The notes under the pieces are model-generated. The model ran no database searches, was not told where the DNA came from, and saw nothing but the letters and a program-made list of their open reading frames with translations. From DATEMU01 sp964414585 (GTDB lineage: Bacteria > Planctomycetota > Phycisphaerae > UBA1845 > UTPLA1), in assembly GCA_964414585.1 (NCBI GenBank), contig CAYPXR010000055.1:19700-83699 (forward strand): a stretch of DNA of 64,000 nt, written 5' to 3'. The position numbers were made by a program, and so were the translations under genes. Every line of letters starts with the position of its first letter. The stretch's first letter is position 1. Shown in pieces: positions 36,105 through 47,743 of this stretch.

Positions 36105-37949
36105 ATGGACGTGACGTTTTCCCTGCAAGAACGAATCAGCCGCGAACTGCTTCCGGCGGTCAAACAGCCGGGCCAGTACATCGGCCGCGAGATTAACCAG
36201 CTTGTCGCAGACGGCGACTGGGAGCGGGCGGACGTCCGCGTGGCCATCGCCTTTCCCGACGCCTACACGATCGGCATGTCCCATCTCGGCTGCCAGATCA
36301 TCTACTGGCTCTGCAACCACACGCCCGGCGTCTGTGCCGAGCGCGTCTACAGCCCGTGGGTCGATGCCGAAGCGCGGATGCGAGATCGAAAGCTCCCGCT
36401 CTTTACCTGGGACACGCGCCAGCCCGCCGCCTCGGCGGACATCTTCGCCGTCTCCCTGCAATACGAACTCGGCTTCACGAATTTGCTGGCGATGCTCGAT
36501 CTCGCCGGCATCCCGCTGCGCTCTCGCGACCGCGACGACTCGCACCCGCTGGTCATCGCCGGTGGTCCGCAAGCCGACAACCCCGAGCCGGTCTCCGACT
36601 TCGTCGACCTCGTCGTCATCGGCGACGGCGAAGAATCGATGGCGTCGATCCTTTCGCTCTACAAAGAACTCAAGGCCTCCGGCGTCCGCCGGCGCGACAT
36701 GATCGAGATCATGGCCCAGCGCTTCTCCTGGATCTACGCGCCGAGCCTCTACGACGTCACCTATCACGCCGACGGCACGATCGCCGGAGTCCTCCCGCGA
36801 GTGGCCGGTCTGCCCCGGCAGATCGAGCGTTGCCAGACGCTGGACTTCGAGACAGCGCCGTTTCCCGTGCGACCGCTCCTGCCGTTCGTCGAAGTCGTGC
36901 ATGACCGCATGGCGATCGAAGTGATGCGCGGCTGCCCGCAGCGCTGCCGCTTCTGCCACGCCGGTTACACCAAGCGCCCCGTCGGCGTCCGCTCCGTGGA
37001 GAAGATTCTCGAGATCGCCGAACAGCAATACGCCGCGACCGGTCACTCCGAGCTCGGCCTGCTCTCGCTCTCGACCGCCGACTACCCGCACCTTCGCGAA
37101 CTCGCCGCGAAAGTCAACGAGCGATTCGGCTCGCGACGCGTCAACATCTCCATGCCCTCGCTCCGCGTGGACAAGATGCTGCAAAACATTCCCTGGATGG
37201 CTGGCGAGGTCCGCAAGGCCGGTCTGACCATCGCCATCGAGGCCGCGCGCGACAAGCTCCGCGCCGCCATCCGCAAGAAAGTGACCGACGGCAACCTGAT
37301 CGACGGTCTCATGGAGGCGTACAAGGCCGGCTGGCAGCGCATCAAGTGCTACTTCATGGCGGGCTTCCCCGGCGAGACGGAGGATGACATCCGCGGCATC
37401 CACGAATTGTCGATGCAGATGTCCAAGGCCCGGCAGCAACTCGGCAAGCCTCCGGCGATGATCAACGCGAGCGTCGGCTGGCTCGTGCCCAAACCGTATA
37501 CTCCGTTTCAATGGATGGCCCAGCCGCGAGTCGAGTATTTCGAGGAGGCCCGGCGGGTGCTGTCGGCCATGTCGCGCCAACAGCGCGGCAAGGCCGTCCG
37601 CGTCCGCACTCACGATTGCAAGCGCTCGATCCTCGAAGCGATCCTGTCGCGCGGCGACCGCCGGCTCGGCGCGTCGATCGAACGCGCCTACCGCCTCGGC
37701 GCGCGTTTCGACGGCTGGGACGAGTGTTTCAAGTACGACACCTGGCTCCAGGCCTTCGCCGACACGGGCATCGATCCCGACTGGTACGCCCACCGCGAGC
37801 GCGCCTACGCGGAAATCCTCCCCTGGGACCACATCCGCTCCGGCCCGAAGCGGGAGTATCTCGAAGGCCAGTACGACGACGTCTTCGTGAAGACGGAGCA
37901 GTCGATGCCGCTGGCCGGGGTCCTGCCGCTGCCCGTCATGTCCGCCTGA
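36105..37949 (+). CDS. B12-binding-like radical SAM protein, TIGR03960-type
   Basis: About 614 residues. The N-terminal third resembles a cobalamin-binding-like domain (VRVAIAFPDAYTIGMSHLGCQIIYWL, then VIAGGPQADNPEPVSDFVDLVVIGDGEES). The radical SAM triad is VMRGCPQRCRFCHAGYTKRP near residue 280. This matches the uncharacterized TIGR03960 family. As I recall the family, a DUF2344 (TIGR03936) partner and ribonuclease G often sit next to it; neither is here. The C-terminal tail reads EQSMPLAGVLPLPVMSA, without the cysteine-rich ending I would expect. The start could also be GTG at 36081; the ATG at 36105 has GAGG unusually close. Its last 111 bp are duplicated at 39688-39798. The reaction is unknown. 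Confidence 0.85.
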   Translation: MDVTFSLQERISRELLPAVKQPGQYIGREINQLVADGDWERADVRVAIAFPDAYTIGMSHLGCQIIYWLCNHTPGVCAERVYSPWVDAEARMRDRKLPLFTWDTRQPAASADIFAVSLQYELGFTNLLAMLDLAGIPLRSRDRDDSHPLVIAGGPQADNPEPVSDFVDLVVIGDGEESMASILSLYKELKASGVRRRDMIEIMAQRFSWIYAPSLYDVTYHADGTIAGVLPRVAGLPRQIERCQTLDFETAPFPVRPLLPFVEVVHDRMAIEVMRGCPQRCRFCHAGYTKRPVGVRSVEKILEIAEQQYAATGHSELGLLSLSTADYPHLRELAAKVNERFGSRRVNISMPSLRVDKMLQNIPWMAGEVRKAGLTIAIEAARDKLRAAIRKKVTDGNLIDGLMEAYKAGWQRIKCYFMAGFPGETEDDIRGIHELSMQMSKARQQLGKPPAMINASVGWLVPKPYTPFQWMAQPRVEYFEEARRVLSAMSRQQRGKAVRVRTHDCKRSILEAILSRGDRRLGASIERAYRLGARFDGWDECFKYDTWLQAFADTGIDPDWYAHRERAYAEILPWDHIRSGPKREYLEGQYDDVFVKTEQSMPLAGVLPLPVMSA

Positions 37950-38003
37950 TCAGAGCCGCGCCCGTAAGGAAGCGCCGGGTTGCGTTCGACCACCAGCCAT
38001 TCG
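37948..38003 (+). repeat. Dispersed intergenic repeat
   Basis: A copy of the GATCAGAGCCGCGCCCGTAA-type repeat starts within the stop codon of the radical SAM gene and runs through a TTCGACCACCAGCCATT tail. It matches the copies at 8370 and 21405 along about 55 bp. Confidence 0.65.
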
Positions 38004-38024
38004 CTACGCCGCGCCTTCCTTCTT

Positions 38025-38750
38025 CTAAAAATCATCGATCCATGTGTACCAAGGGCCACCGAGATGCGATCGCTTTTCACTTCCCTCCTCAGGCAAAGCC
38101 GTCGCGCTCCATTCGAATCCGCCACGATCCAAGAAGCCGGAATGACTAACGATGAAGCGCATTCCAGTTTCCGTATTTGTAATATTCTGGACTCGGAATA
38201 GGCCTACCCACTGCGCGGGCGGATTGGACTTCGATCCATTCACCACTTCTTTCGCGAGAGCCTCCATTGAAGAACGGGAAAGCCAGAATGCCACATATAA
38301 GGGAACGTGACCAACCAGTAATGCAATTGTGATAATCAAGGTGAGCGGCATTACGAGCCAGCGTTTTAGAGTGCGATCACTAATCTGCCAAGTGTTCTCG
38401 TATGAACTGGTTAAGATGCTGTATAGAACCACGCGAAACAACCAACAAACGGCCGCACCGAGCCAAGACATGAATGCGATCACTTCCACTATGGAGTATC
38501 CACCTGGCGCCGCACCTGCCACAATTGAAAACAACGTGGCCACGCCAACGGAAATAAACATCGGCCAGCCCGGGGGCGTCAGCAAGAATTGGACAACTTT
38601 CCCCGGACTCCCCGACGTTCGCATCGTCCGCGGGTCCGCCGGATCGAATGACCGCCCGCACTCCGGGCAGCGATTCTCCGGCAAACTCAGCAGCGGATAA
38701 TCGCAGCCCAGGCAGCGCGGTGTTTGTGAATCTTGAACAGCGATCGCCAT
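38025..38750 (-). CDS. Zinc-ribbon membrane protein, intact copy of a duplicated pair
   Basis: A 241-residue protein with an N-terminal four-cysteine ribbon (CLGCDYPLLSLPENRCPECG, residues 13-32) followed by an FDPADPRTM linker. Three to four hydrophobic spans (about 62-160) and a soluble C-terminal domain of about 75 residues with TETGMRF and GFLDRGGFEW follow. It is about two-thirds identical over most of its length to the broken copy at 39874-40605, and it shares the ribbon with the protein at 2046-2936. The function is not recognisable. The DNA appears less GC-rich than the flanking radical SAM gene. It ends 76 bp from the radical SAM stop, convergently, and the same arrangement is seen in the second copy. 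Confidence 0.8.
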   Translation of the reverse strand: MAIAVQDSQTPRCLGCDYPLLSLPENRCPECGRSFDPADPRTMRTSGSPGKVVQFLLTPPGWPMFISVGVATLFSIVAGAAPGGYSIVEVIAFMSWLGAAVCWLFRVVLYSILTSSYENTWQISDRTLKRWLVMPLTLIITIALLVGHVPLYVAFWLSRSSMEALAKEVVNGSKSNPPAQWVGLFRVQNITNTETGMRFIVSHSGFLDRGGFEWSATALPEEGSEKRSHLGGPWYTWIDDF

Positions 38751-38845
38751 ACCAATTCGGCCCCTGAAATCACTCTATTTTATGCAATGCTCTCGGCGAA
38801 CTCCCGCTTCCTGTGATGTCGGCGTAGCCGGCCGATTCACAGCCT

Positions 38846-39331
38846 TCACGTACTACCCCTGCTTTCGAACTCGCGCAAGACTTCGTCGATCAGGGATGGC
38901 TGAACTCGAAAGTTGGTCTCGGTCCGAAGCCTGTCAAACGAGTTTCGTAATTCAACCAAGTTTTCCGTCGCGGCGTCGCGCAAGACGCCAAGCAGCCCAG
39001 TCACCCGCAGGCCCTGCTGTTCGGCATACGTCCTCGCCTCCTGATCGTCCATGAGGAGAAGCTCCGCGTTAAGGTGCTTCGCAAGGGCGATGGCGGCGGC
39101 TTCGCCCCGATGGAGTTGCGAAGGATACGAAACATCCGACAATCTATTTACTTCGAGCCATGCCGGGCGAGTGGCGAGTCAGTCTTGCACCTTCTTCGGG
39201 GAGCCCTCCACCTGCAGTTCGCGGAGCACTTCCTCAGGGATAATGACGCGGCCGTATAGCTCTGGGAGAATCCGTTCGGCTTCGATGAGAATCAAATAAT
39301 TCAAGGGCGATGTGTCTGAAACGACGATCAT
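38846..39331 (-). pseudogene. DUF3368 PIN-like toxin interrupted by an in-frame TGA
   Basis: Reading from ATG 39331, the frame gives MIVVSDTSPLNYLILIE and 50 sense codons ending VEGSPKKVQD. TGA follows at 39179-39181. The same frame then continues without break (LATRPAWLEVNRLSD...RGEAAAIALAK...LLLMDDQEAR) to 38846. The full product would be 161 residues, the normal DUF3368 size, with the PIN-type acidic residues (Asp6, the Glu of GEAAA, the DD pair) intact. The stop replaces what is probably a tryptophan codon (TGG to TGA). Its ATG overlaps the upstream antitoxin stop as ATGA. Either the toxin is dead, or a sequencing error or restart (ATG at 39142) is involved. No selenocysteine signal is apparent. 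Confidence 0.8.
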
Positions 39332-39591
39332 CGCAGGCGAGCCCGCCGGGAGATTTCCGCGTCTCGCAACACGTCATCGGCCGAGAGGTTCTCATAAACG
39401 CCGTGGCGCTTGAGGACGCCGTCGGTTTCGTATCGCGAAAGGCCGAGCACCTGGCTGAGTTGAGCGTGCGAGAGCCTTCCTTCCGCGAAAAGTTGCACCG
39501 CGAAATCTTCCTTCGCCTGTGCGTCCAGGTCCGGGAACGCCTCGCGGAGCTTGCTCTCAATGTCGATCGGCAACTCGAATGAAATAGCCAT
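39328..39591 (-). CDS. UPF0175 family antitoxin
   Basis: An 87-residue protein matching UPF0175 antitoxins. It has AISFELPIDIESKLREAFPDLDAQAKEDFAVQLFAEGRLSHAQLSQVLGLSRYETDGVLKRHGV, in which a helix-turn-helix-like stretch (LSHAQLSQVLGLSRYETDGVL, about 39-59) could bind its own operator. UPF0175 genes are typically paired with DUF3368 PIN toxins, as here. The stop overlaps the toxin start by 4 bp. With the toxin interrupted, this antitoxin may be an orphan, possibly still able to neutralise homologous toxins. Confidence 0.85.
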   Translation of the reverse strand: MAISFELPIDIESKLREAFPDLDAQAKEDFAVQLFAEGRLSHAQLSQVLGLSRYETDGVLKRHGVYENLSADDVLRDAEISRRARLR

Positions 39592-39687
39592 GTCGCGCCT
39601 CCGCGATCCGTGACAGCCTTTGGACCGTCGCCTTGACCCCTAAAGTATATCATGTTGGAACCCAAAAAACACCGGCGACCGCATCTG

Positions 39688-39798
39688 TCCGGCCCGAAGC
39701 GCGACTATCTCGAAGGCCAATACGACGACGTCTTCGTCAAGACGGAGCAGTCGATGCCGACCGCCGGCGTGTTGCCCTTGCCGGTCATGTCCGCGTAG
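39688..39798 (+). pseudogene. Duplicated 3' fragment of the radical SAM gene
   Basis: These 111 bp encode SGPKRDYLEGQYDDVFVKTE followed by QSMPTAGVLPLPVMSA and a stop. This corresponds to the last 36 codons of the gene ending at 37949. By direct comparison about 16 of 111 positions differ. No start codon, radical SAM domain or promoter accompanies it, so it is a remnant. It marks the left end of a segmental duplication that also includes the zinc-ribbon pseudogene at 39874-40605. Confidence 0.85.
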
Positions 39799-39873
39799 CG
39801 TCCGGCCCCTGTGCCGGGCGTAAGACTGCCGGTGGTATCGACGCAGCCTCGGCCGTAACCACCATGCTCAAAA

Positions 39874-40605
39874 TCAGAAATGATCGTTCCATGTGTACCA
39901 CTCGTCGTCGACATGAGAAACTCGATCATGGCCGCCCTCGGCAAGCGGCGTTGTACTGTACATGAATCCACCCCTGTCAAGAAAGCCCGTGCCGTCGACG
40001 AGGAATCGCATTCCCGTTTCAGTTCTTGAAATATCGGTTGCCCGAAATACGCCGACCCATTGCGTACCCGGATTGGGAGCCGTTCCGCTGATCACATCCT
40101 TTGCGAGCGCATCCATGGATTATCGCGATAGCCAGAACGCCACTTTGAATGGAATGTTGCCGGCCGCCAGAGCGATGATCACGATTAATGCGGTGGGCAT
40201 GACAAGCCATTTTCGTGGATGACGCGGACCCAATACGCAATCCTGGCGATACCAATTACGAACACAACCCCAGAGGTAGAGTCGCGCTGCCCATAGTGCA
40301 ATAATGAACATCCAGGAAAGGGTCGCAAGCGCGGAGAGTTCGAAATATCTTCCGGGACCCATATCGGCAATGAAGGAAATCAGCGACGCAACCCCAATTG
40401 CACTAAACATCGGCCAGCCCGGCGGCTTCAGCAAGAACTGCGCAAACTTCCCCGGACTTTGCGGCGTCCGCACTGTGCGCGGATCATCCGGGTCAAATCC
40501 CCGCCCGCACTCCGGGCACCGATTCTCCGGCAGGCTCAACAGCGGATAATCGCAGCCCAGGCAGCGCGGTGTTTGCGCAGGCTGATCGGCGGCGGCGCTG
40601 TCCAT
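39874..40605 (-). pseudogene. Second copy of the zinc-ribbon membrane protein, nonsense-interrupted
   Basis: The frame from ATG 40605 keeps the ribbon (CLGCDYPLLSLPENRCPECG), the linker and the membrane segments. A TAA at 40120-40122 then falls directly after AFWLSR. The same frame resumes at 40116 with MDALAKDVISG and runs to 39874. The intact copy reads AFWLSRSSMEALAKEVV at this point, so a serine codon (TCA) has become TAA. Without the stop the product would be 243 residues, about the length of the intact copy (241). A truncated 161-residue protein keeping the ribbon and membrane part could still be made. Confidence 0.8.
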
Positions 40606-40678
40606 ACGGCCCTCGTGTTTCTGTTCTTAGTATATAGCGGCGAAGTCGGAATCACGATTGTCGATTGATCGTTGAGGA

Positions 40679-41293
40679 TCATCCGGTGTCAGAAGCGATG
40701 GCGTCGAGCGAGGGGGATGCTTCGCGTGGGGGCGGGTCGGGTGAATGGCGCGAAGAGGCAGGCCTGGGCGAGAAGTCACCGGCGTCAGCGGCGGACATCG
40801 CTTCGTCGCGGTTCCAGCCGTCGGGCATTTTGTTTTCGGGGCTGATCGGCGGGAGGCCCCAGATGTCGCGGATGGCCTCGTTGAGCGAATCGCGGAATTC
40901 GTCCTGGGTGTAGGGTTCGCCGTCTTTTTTGCGGCCCCAGGGGGCGGTCGGGTCGTCCTCGTCGACCTGCGGGTGGTCGGGACGGCTTCGGGCCTTCGCC
41001 GTTTCGGCGCGGAGGCGGGCGAGTTCGAGCTGGGTTTCGTTTCGGCCGCGGGCGATGTGGTAGTGGGCACTGGTGCGACGCTCGGAGACCATGACCCGTT
41101 CGCGGGAGATCGCCGTTTTCTCGCGGTCGTTGGCGAGTTTCTGGAAATCGGAGCATTGGTCGGCGAATTTGCAGAGGTCGGCGTTGGAGAGGTCGTCGGC
41201 CTTCATGCGCTCGCGGATTTTCGCGACGATCTCGCGCTGGAGATCGTCGATTTCCTCGCGGTCGCGGTAGAATTGGTCGGGTAAATCGAACAT
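40679..41293 (-). CDS. Hypothetical charged protein, orphan
   Basis: A 204-residue hydrophilic protein from the ATG at 41293 (MFDLPDQFYRDREEIDDLQREIVAKIRERMKADD). It is very rich in Arg, Glu and Asp. Long predicted helices span about 1-110, including an RGRNETQLELARLRAETAKAR segment that could form a coiled coil. A proline-rich, disordered tail follows from about residue 165. It has one tryptophan-containing motif (EAIRDIWGLPPISP). The small size, charge and position beside repeats and a tRNA would fit a mobile-element or phage-derived protein such as a small terminase-like subunit, but no motif proves this. The family is unknown. Confidence 0.6.
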   Translation of the reverse strand: MFDLPDQFYRDREEIDDLQREIVAKIRERMKADDLSNADLCKFADQCSDFQKLANDREKTAISRERVMVSERRTSAHYHIARGRNETQLELARLRAETAKARSRPDHPQVDEDDPTAPWGRKKDGEPYTQDEFRDSLNEAIRDIWGLPPISPENKMPDGWNRDEAMSAADAGDFSPRPASSRHSPDPPPREASPSLDAIASDTG

Positions 41294-41335
41294 GAGAGCC
41301 TCCTTCTGTTCGTCGGGCGCACACTCCGGTTTCAC

Positions 41336-41355
41336 GTCCGGCGGGGGCGCCGGAC
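41336..41355. repeat. Short perfect hairpin
   Basis: GTCCGGCG (41336-41343) and CGCCGGAC (41348-41355) form an 8-bp stem with a GGGG loop just upstream of the orphan gene. There is no U tract. A related GCGCCGG hairpin occurs near 55117-55135. Confidence 0.4.
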
Positions 41356-41398
41356 GCTACGCGAAGAGGCAAGCCGAGTTACGCATTCGGGTGTTCGC

Positions 41399-41470
41399 CG
41401 CTCGCTTGCGGTCGCGGTACTGATCGAACGGCTTTGCCGCGTTCCAAACAGTCGCGGCTCTGATCGAACA
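41399..41470 (-). repeat. Two adjacent inverted copies of the dispersed repeat
   Basis: On the minus strand GATCAGAGCCGCGACTGTTT (ending near 41465) matches the repeat core seen at 21405 and 37948. A second degenerate unit (GATCAGTACCGCGACCGCAA, near 41403-41424) follows in tandem. The 352-bp interval 41294-41645 holds these repeats, the hairpin at 41336 and a heptad repeat at 41581; no gene is seen. Confidence 0.6.
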
Positions 41471-41580
41471 TAGGCGCGGGGTCGGGGAAGGCAAGTTGGA
41501 GATTAGCGAATTCCTTGGGAAAAACGGTCATGTCGTGACCGGGTCGGAGGTTGGGGCGGGGGGGGAAATTCAGAATTTCA

Positions 41581-41596
41581 AATAGCGAATAGCGAA
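41581..41596 (+). repeat. Short GCGAATA heptad repeat
   Basis: AATAGCGAATAGCGAA repeats a 7-bp unit (GCGAATA) roughly twice. Longer arrays of the same unit lie at 47744-47772 and 50384-50411, always intergenic. Confidence 0.6.
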
Positions 41597-41645
41597 GGGG
41601 TCGTGCGCGGCGGGTTCACTCAAGACGATACGGAGTTGCGAAAAC

Positions 41646-41717
41646 AGCCGACGGTGGGATTTGAACCCACGACCCCCGCTTTACGAAAGCGGTGCTCTAC
41701 CACTGAGCTACGTCGGC
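41646..41717 (-). tRNA. tRNA-Thr (anticodon CGT)
   Basis: The minus strand folds as a complete cloverleaf. It has a 7-bp acceptor stem GCCGACG/CGTCGGC, a D arm with AGTGGTAGA, and an anticodon stem CCGCT/AGCGG around loop TTCGTAA. The variable region is short, and the T arm is GTGGGTTCAAATCCCAC. Anticodon CGT reads ACG (Thr). CCA is not encoded. It borders the accessory patch to its left in the window. Confidence 0.95.
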
Positions 41718-41794
41718 GGCTGATGGGATCATATCGTCAGGCACGGAGCCCCGCTCGTCAAGATTTCACGATTTCAGGGCGCTGACGGGCCTAT

Positions 41795-44185
41795 TCACGG
41801 CGGACACGGGTCGCCGATCATGAGCAGCGCGACCATCGCGTCCACGTCCGCGAGTTCAATAGACTCGTTCTGATCGACGTCCGCGCGGCAGAAGGCAACG
41901 GAGCCGCAAGGGGGTGGTGAAAAGATCGCGTCGACCAAACCCTGTACGTCAAGCCCGTCGAGCAGGCCGTCGCCATTGGTGTCGCCGGGGCAGCAGGCCA
42001 CAGTGCAGGCGCCGCCGCCCAGAATTTTGGCGATGAAGAGGGCGATGTCGAGTCCATCGACGGCGTTGTCTTCGTTGACGTCGGCGCGGCAGAACTCGGG
42101 CGTGCCGTCGATGGGGGGATTGAGCAGGGCATCGACGAAGCCGGGGATGTCGCCTTCGTCGATGACGCAGTTATTGTCGATGTCGCCGAGGCAGCAGTCG
42201 GGACCCGCGGCGTTGCAGGGGTTGGGGGTGCAGGTTGTGGCATCGCCATGATAGATGCCGCTCATACTGGTGCAGTCGGATTGGGAGACTTCCTGGCAGG
42301 CGCCGCCGGAGAGGCAACAGGCACCGGTCGGTGGCGGACAGGGGTTGGGGGTGCAACTGGTGCTATCGCCCTGATAAGTTCCGCTCGCCATGGCGCAGGC
42401 AATCTGCGTCAGAACCTGGCACGTGCCATCCGGGATGCAGCATGCGCCGGTCGCCGCACACGTGTATATCGAACAGGGCTGGCCTTCGGTGTAGAGGTCG
42501 CCGGGGGCGATGCAGCCCGCCTGGGCAATGACTTCGCAGTTTTGATCGGCGTGACAACACGCCCCGGAGCCGGTGGGGATGCAGGTGATGGTCATCTCGC
42601 CGGTGCCGCTCGCGCCAGACGTGCCGCCGACGCGGATCAAGTAGCAGGTTCCGCTGGTGACGGAGATGTAGACGTAGCCGGCCGTTCCGCAGTAGTTATC
42701 GTTGCAGGCCAGCGGCGTACCAAGGCTCGGCGGACAGGTGCAGCCTTCGTAGACGGCGAGTGCGGAATCGAAGTCGGTCGAGTCACACAGACTGACTGTC
42801 AGGGTGCCGTCGCAGGTCGCGGTGTAGCTGTACCAGATGTCGTTATCGATGGTGGAGCAGGAGGCGGCGGGGCCGTCCGTGGATGCGCCGCGCGTGTCGA
42901 AGGGGTAGGCGCCGTTGGTCACGACGCTCGCGTCGGCGCAGGCGTCGTTGATCGGCGGGCAGAACCAGGTCGCGCAGTTTCCGGCGTGCCAGAGACCGCC
43001 GTCGTGATAGCAATCGGTCGGGTTGAGGTTTTGGCAGGCGCTGTCGGGCATGCAGCAGGCGCCAAGGCTGGTCGTGCCGCAGGGGGGATCGACGTTGGCG
43101 CAGGCGATTCCTTCGGAGAAGCGTTGATTGAGATTCTGGCAGGCGGAGATGTTCACGTTGTCGTTGCAAGTCATGGAGGCGTCTTCACAGCATGCACCGG
43201 TGACGATCGAACAACTGCCCGGGCACGTTCCATTGAGGGTGAAGGCATCAAAGGGGCCGGCGCATTGCAGCGGATTGGAGACATCGGTGCATATCCCTGT
43301 CGATGAATTGCAGCAGGAGCCCGGAATCGTCGCCAGGTCCTGGGCGAAGATGATGAAGGATAGGTTTTTGATTGTGCCGGCGGGCGGGGGATTTTGCGCG
43401 GCACACACCGGGCGATTCTGATTTCCCGCGATGTTCGACCAAAAGGGCACGGCAAGGGAGGGAAAGCCCTGTTTGGCCTGTACATCCGTGTTGATCTGCG
43501 ACAAGCACCAACCCGATTGCGGCGGTGCGGGGTGACGCGCGACGACGGATAACCAGTACTTGGTATTTTTCTGGACGATGATGCTGACGGGGATGTCGAC
43601 GACGTAGTAGGGCCTACAGACGCCGCCGGGGGTTTGGTTGGTGAGTGAGGCGGCGGGCACTTCCTGCGACGCCACGACGCTTCCGGTTTGACCGCCCATG
43701 GCATCGGGTTGCCCGGCGGGATGATCGCCGCCGCTGGGGTCGTTTGGATAGATCGTCACGAAAACGCTGTTCCACGTGGTGGTCGGCGTCGCGGTGCCGC
43801 TGCCGGTCTGGAAGAAGGCGAAGGCCACGCGTACGGAGGTGATCTGGCAATCGGTGGAGGGATTCATGGCATCGACGAAAGTGAAATCATCGGCGGCGCC
43901 GGCGATGAATTGCCAGACTGGCGCGGCGGGCGGTTCGCTGAGCTGGCTGGAGGGATCGCCGAAGTCATCGAGCGGCAGACCGTTGTCCCAGGTGAATGCG
44001 CCGGGTCCGCCGCGCGGCGATGCGCCGGGCGGGGCTTGCCACTCTTCAAGCGAGATGGTGTGACCGACGCTTCGAGAAAGAGTCTGCTCCGGCGTTGAGT
44101 CCTTTGACGGCCCGTCACTCTGCGCGAGGCTGGGCGGGGCCTGAGTCAGCAGGAGTCCCGCGATCGCACAGGTTGCGATCCGCAT
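41795..44185 (-). CDS. Secreted cysteine-rich protein with dockerin-like C-terminus
   Basis: About 796 residues from ATG 44185, chosen because it begins a clean signal peptide (MRIATCAIAGLLLTQAPPSLAQS). The N-terminal part (about 25-285) holds a beta-rich domain with FTWDNGLPLDDFG and QFIAGAADDF. Six cysteine-rich units starting G(A/S)CC with regularly spaced cysteines follow (about 288-660). A PPC-like domain interrupts them (INDACADASVVTNGAYPF...WYSYTATCDGTLTVSLC). The last 130 residues contain four dockerin-like calcium loops (GDIDNNCVIDEGD, ADVNEDNAVDGLD, GDTNGDGLLDGLD, ADVDQNESIELAD). An extracellular, disulfide-rich scaffold role is likely; ligands are unknown. No cohesin gene is in the window. 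Confidence 0.88.
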   Translation of the reverse strand: MRIATCAIAGLLLTQAPPSLAQSDGPSKDSTPEQTLSRSVGHTISLEEWQAPPGASPRGGPGAFTWDNGLPLDDFGDPSSQLSEPPAAPVWQFIAGAADDFTFVDAMNPSTDCQITSVRVAFAFFQTGSGTATPTTTWNSVFVTIYPNDPSGGDHPAGQPDAMGGQTGSVVASQEVPAASLTNQTPGGVCRPYYVVDIPVSIIVQKNTKYWLSVVARHPAPPQSGWCLSQINTDVQAKQGFPSLAVPFWSNIAGNQNRPVCAAQNPPPAGTIKNLSFIIFAQDLATIPGSCCNSSTGICTDVSNPLQCAGPFDAFTLNGTCPGSCSIVTGACCEDASMTCNDNVNISACQNLNQRFSEGIACANVDPPCGTTSLGACCMPDSACQNLNPTDCYHDGGLWHAGNCATWFCPPINDACADASVVTNGAYPFDTRGASTDGPAASCSTIDNDIWYSYTATCDGTLTVSLCDSTDFDSALAVYEGCTCPPSLGTPLACNDNYCGTAGYVYISVTSGTCYLIRVGGTSGASGTGEMTITCIPTGSGACCHADQNCEVIAQAGCIAPGDLYTEGQPCSIYTCAATGACCIPDGTCQVLTQIACAMASGTYQGDSTSCTPNPCPPPTGACCLSGGACQEVSQSDCTSMSGIYHGDATTCTPNPCNAAGPDCCLGDIDNNCVIDEGDIPGFVDALLNPPIDGTPEFCRADVNEDNAVDGLDIALFIAKILGGGACTVACCPGDTNGDGLLDGLDVQGLVDAIFSPPPCGSVAFCRADVDQNESIELADVDAMVALLMIGDPCPP

Positions 44186-44326
44186 GAATCGATGGAGATT
44201 CGTTTCCACGTCAGCCCTGGCTCCCTGTCTCCGCCCGTGCTCCCCCCAAAGCCCTTTCATCGGTCGGTCGCCGCGGCGACCCGACCCGATACAAGCGGGT
44301 TCCCCCGGACCGCTAACGTATTGTAC

Positions 44327-47692
<3,366 letters not shown>

Positions 47693-47743
47693 GGGGGGAT
47701 TATTGGGGGGTGGAAGGTGTTCGACAAGGGAGAGTGGGTCAAT

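Noticed and set aside
39179..39181. Selenocysteine at the toxin TGA
   Set aside because: The homologous position is probably tryptophan, not cysteine, and I see no obvious SECIS-like stem just downstream; a nonsense change or sequencing error is simpler.
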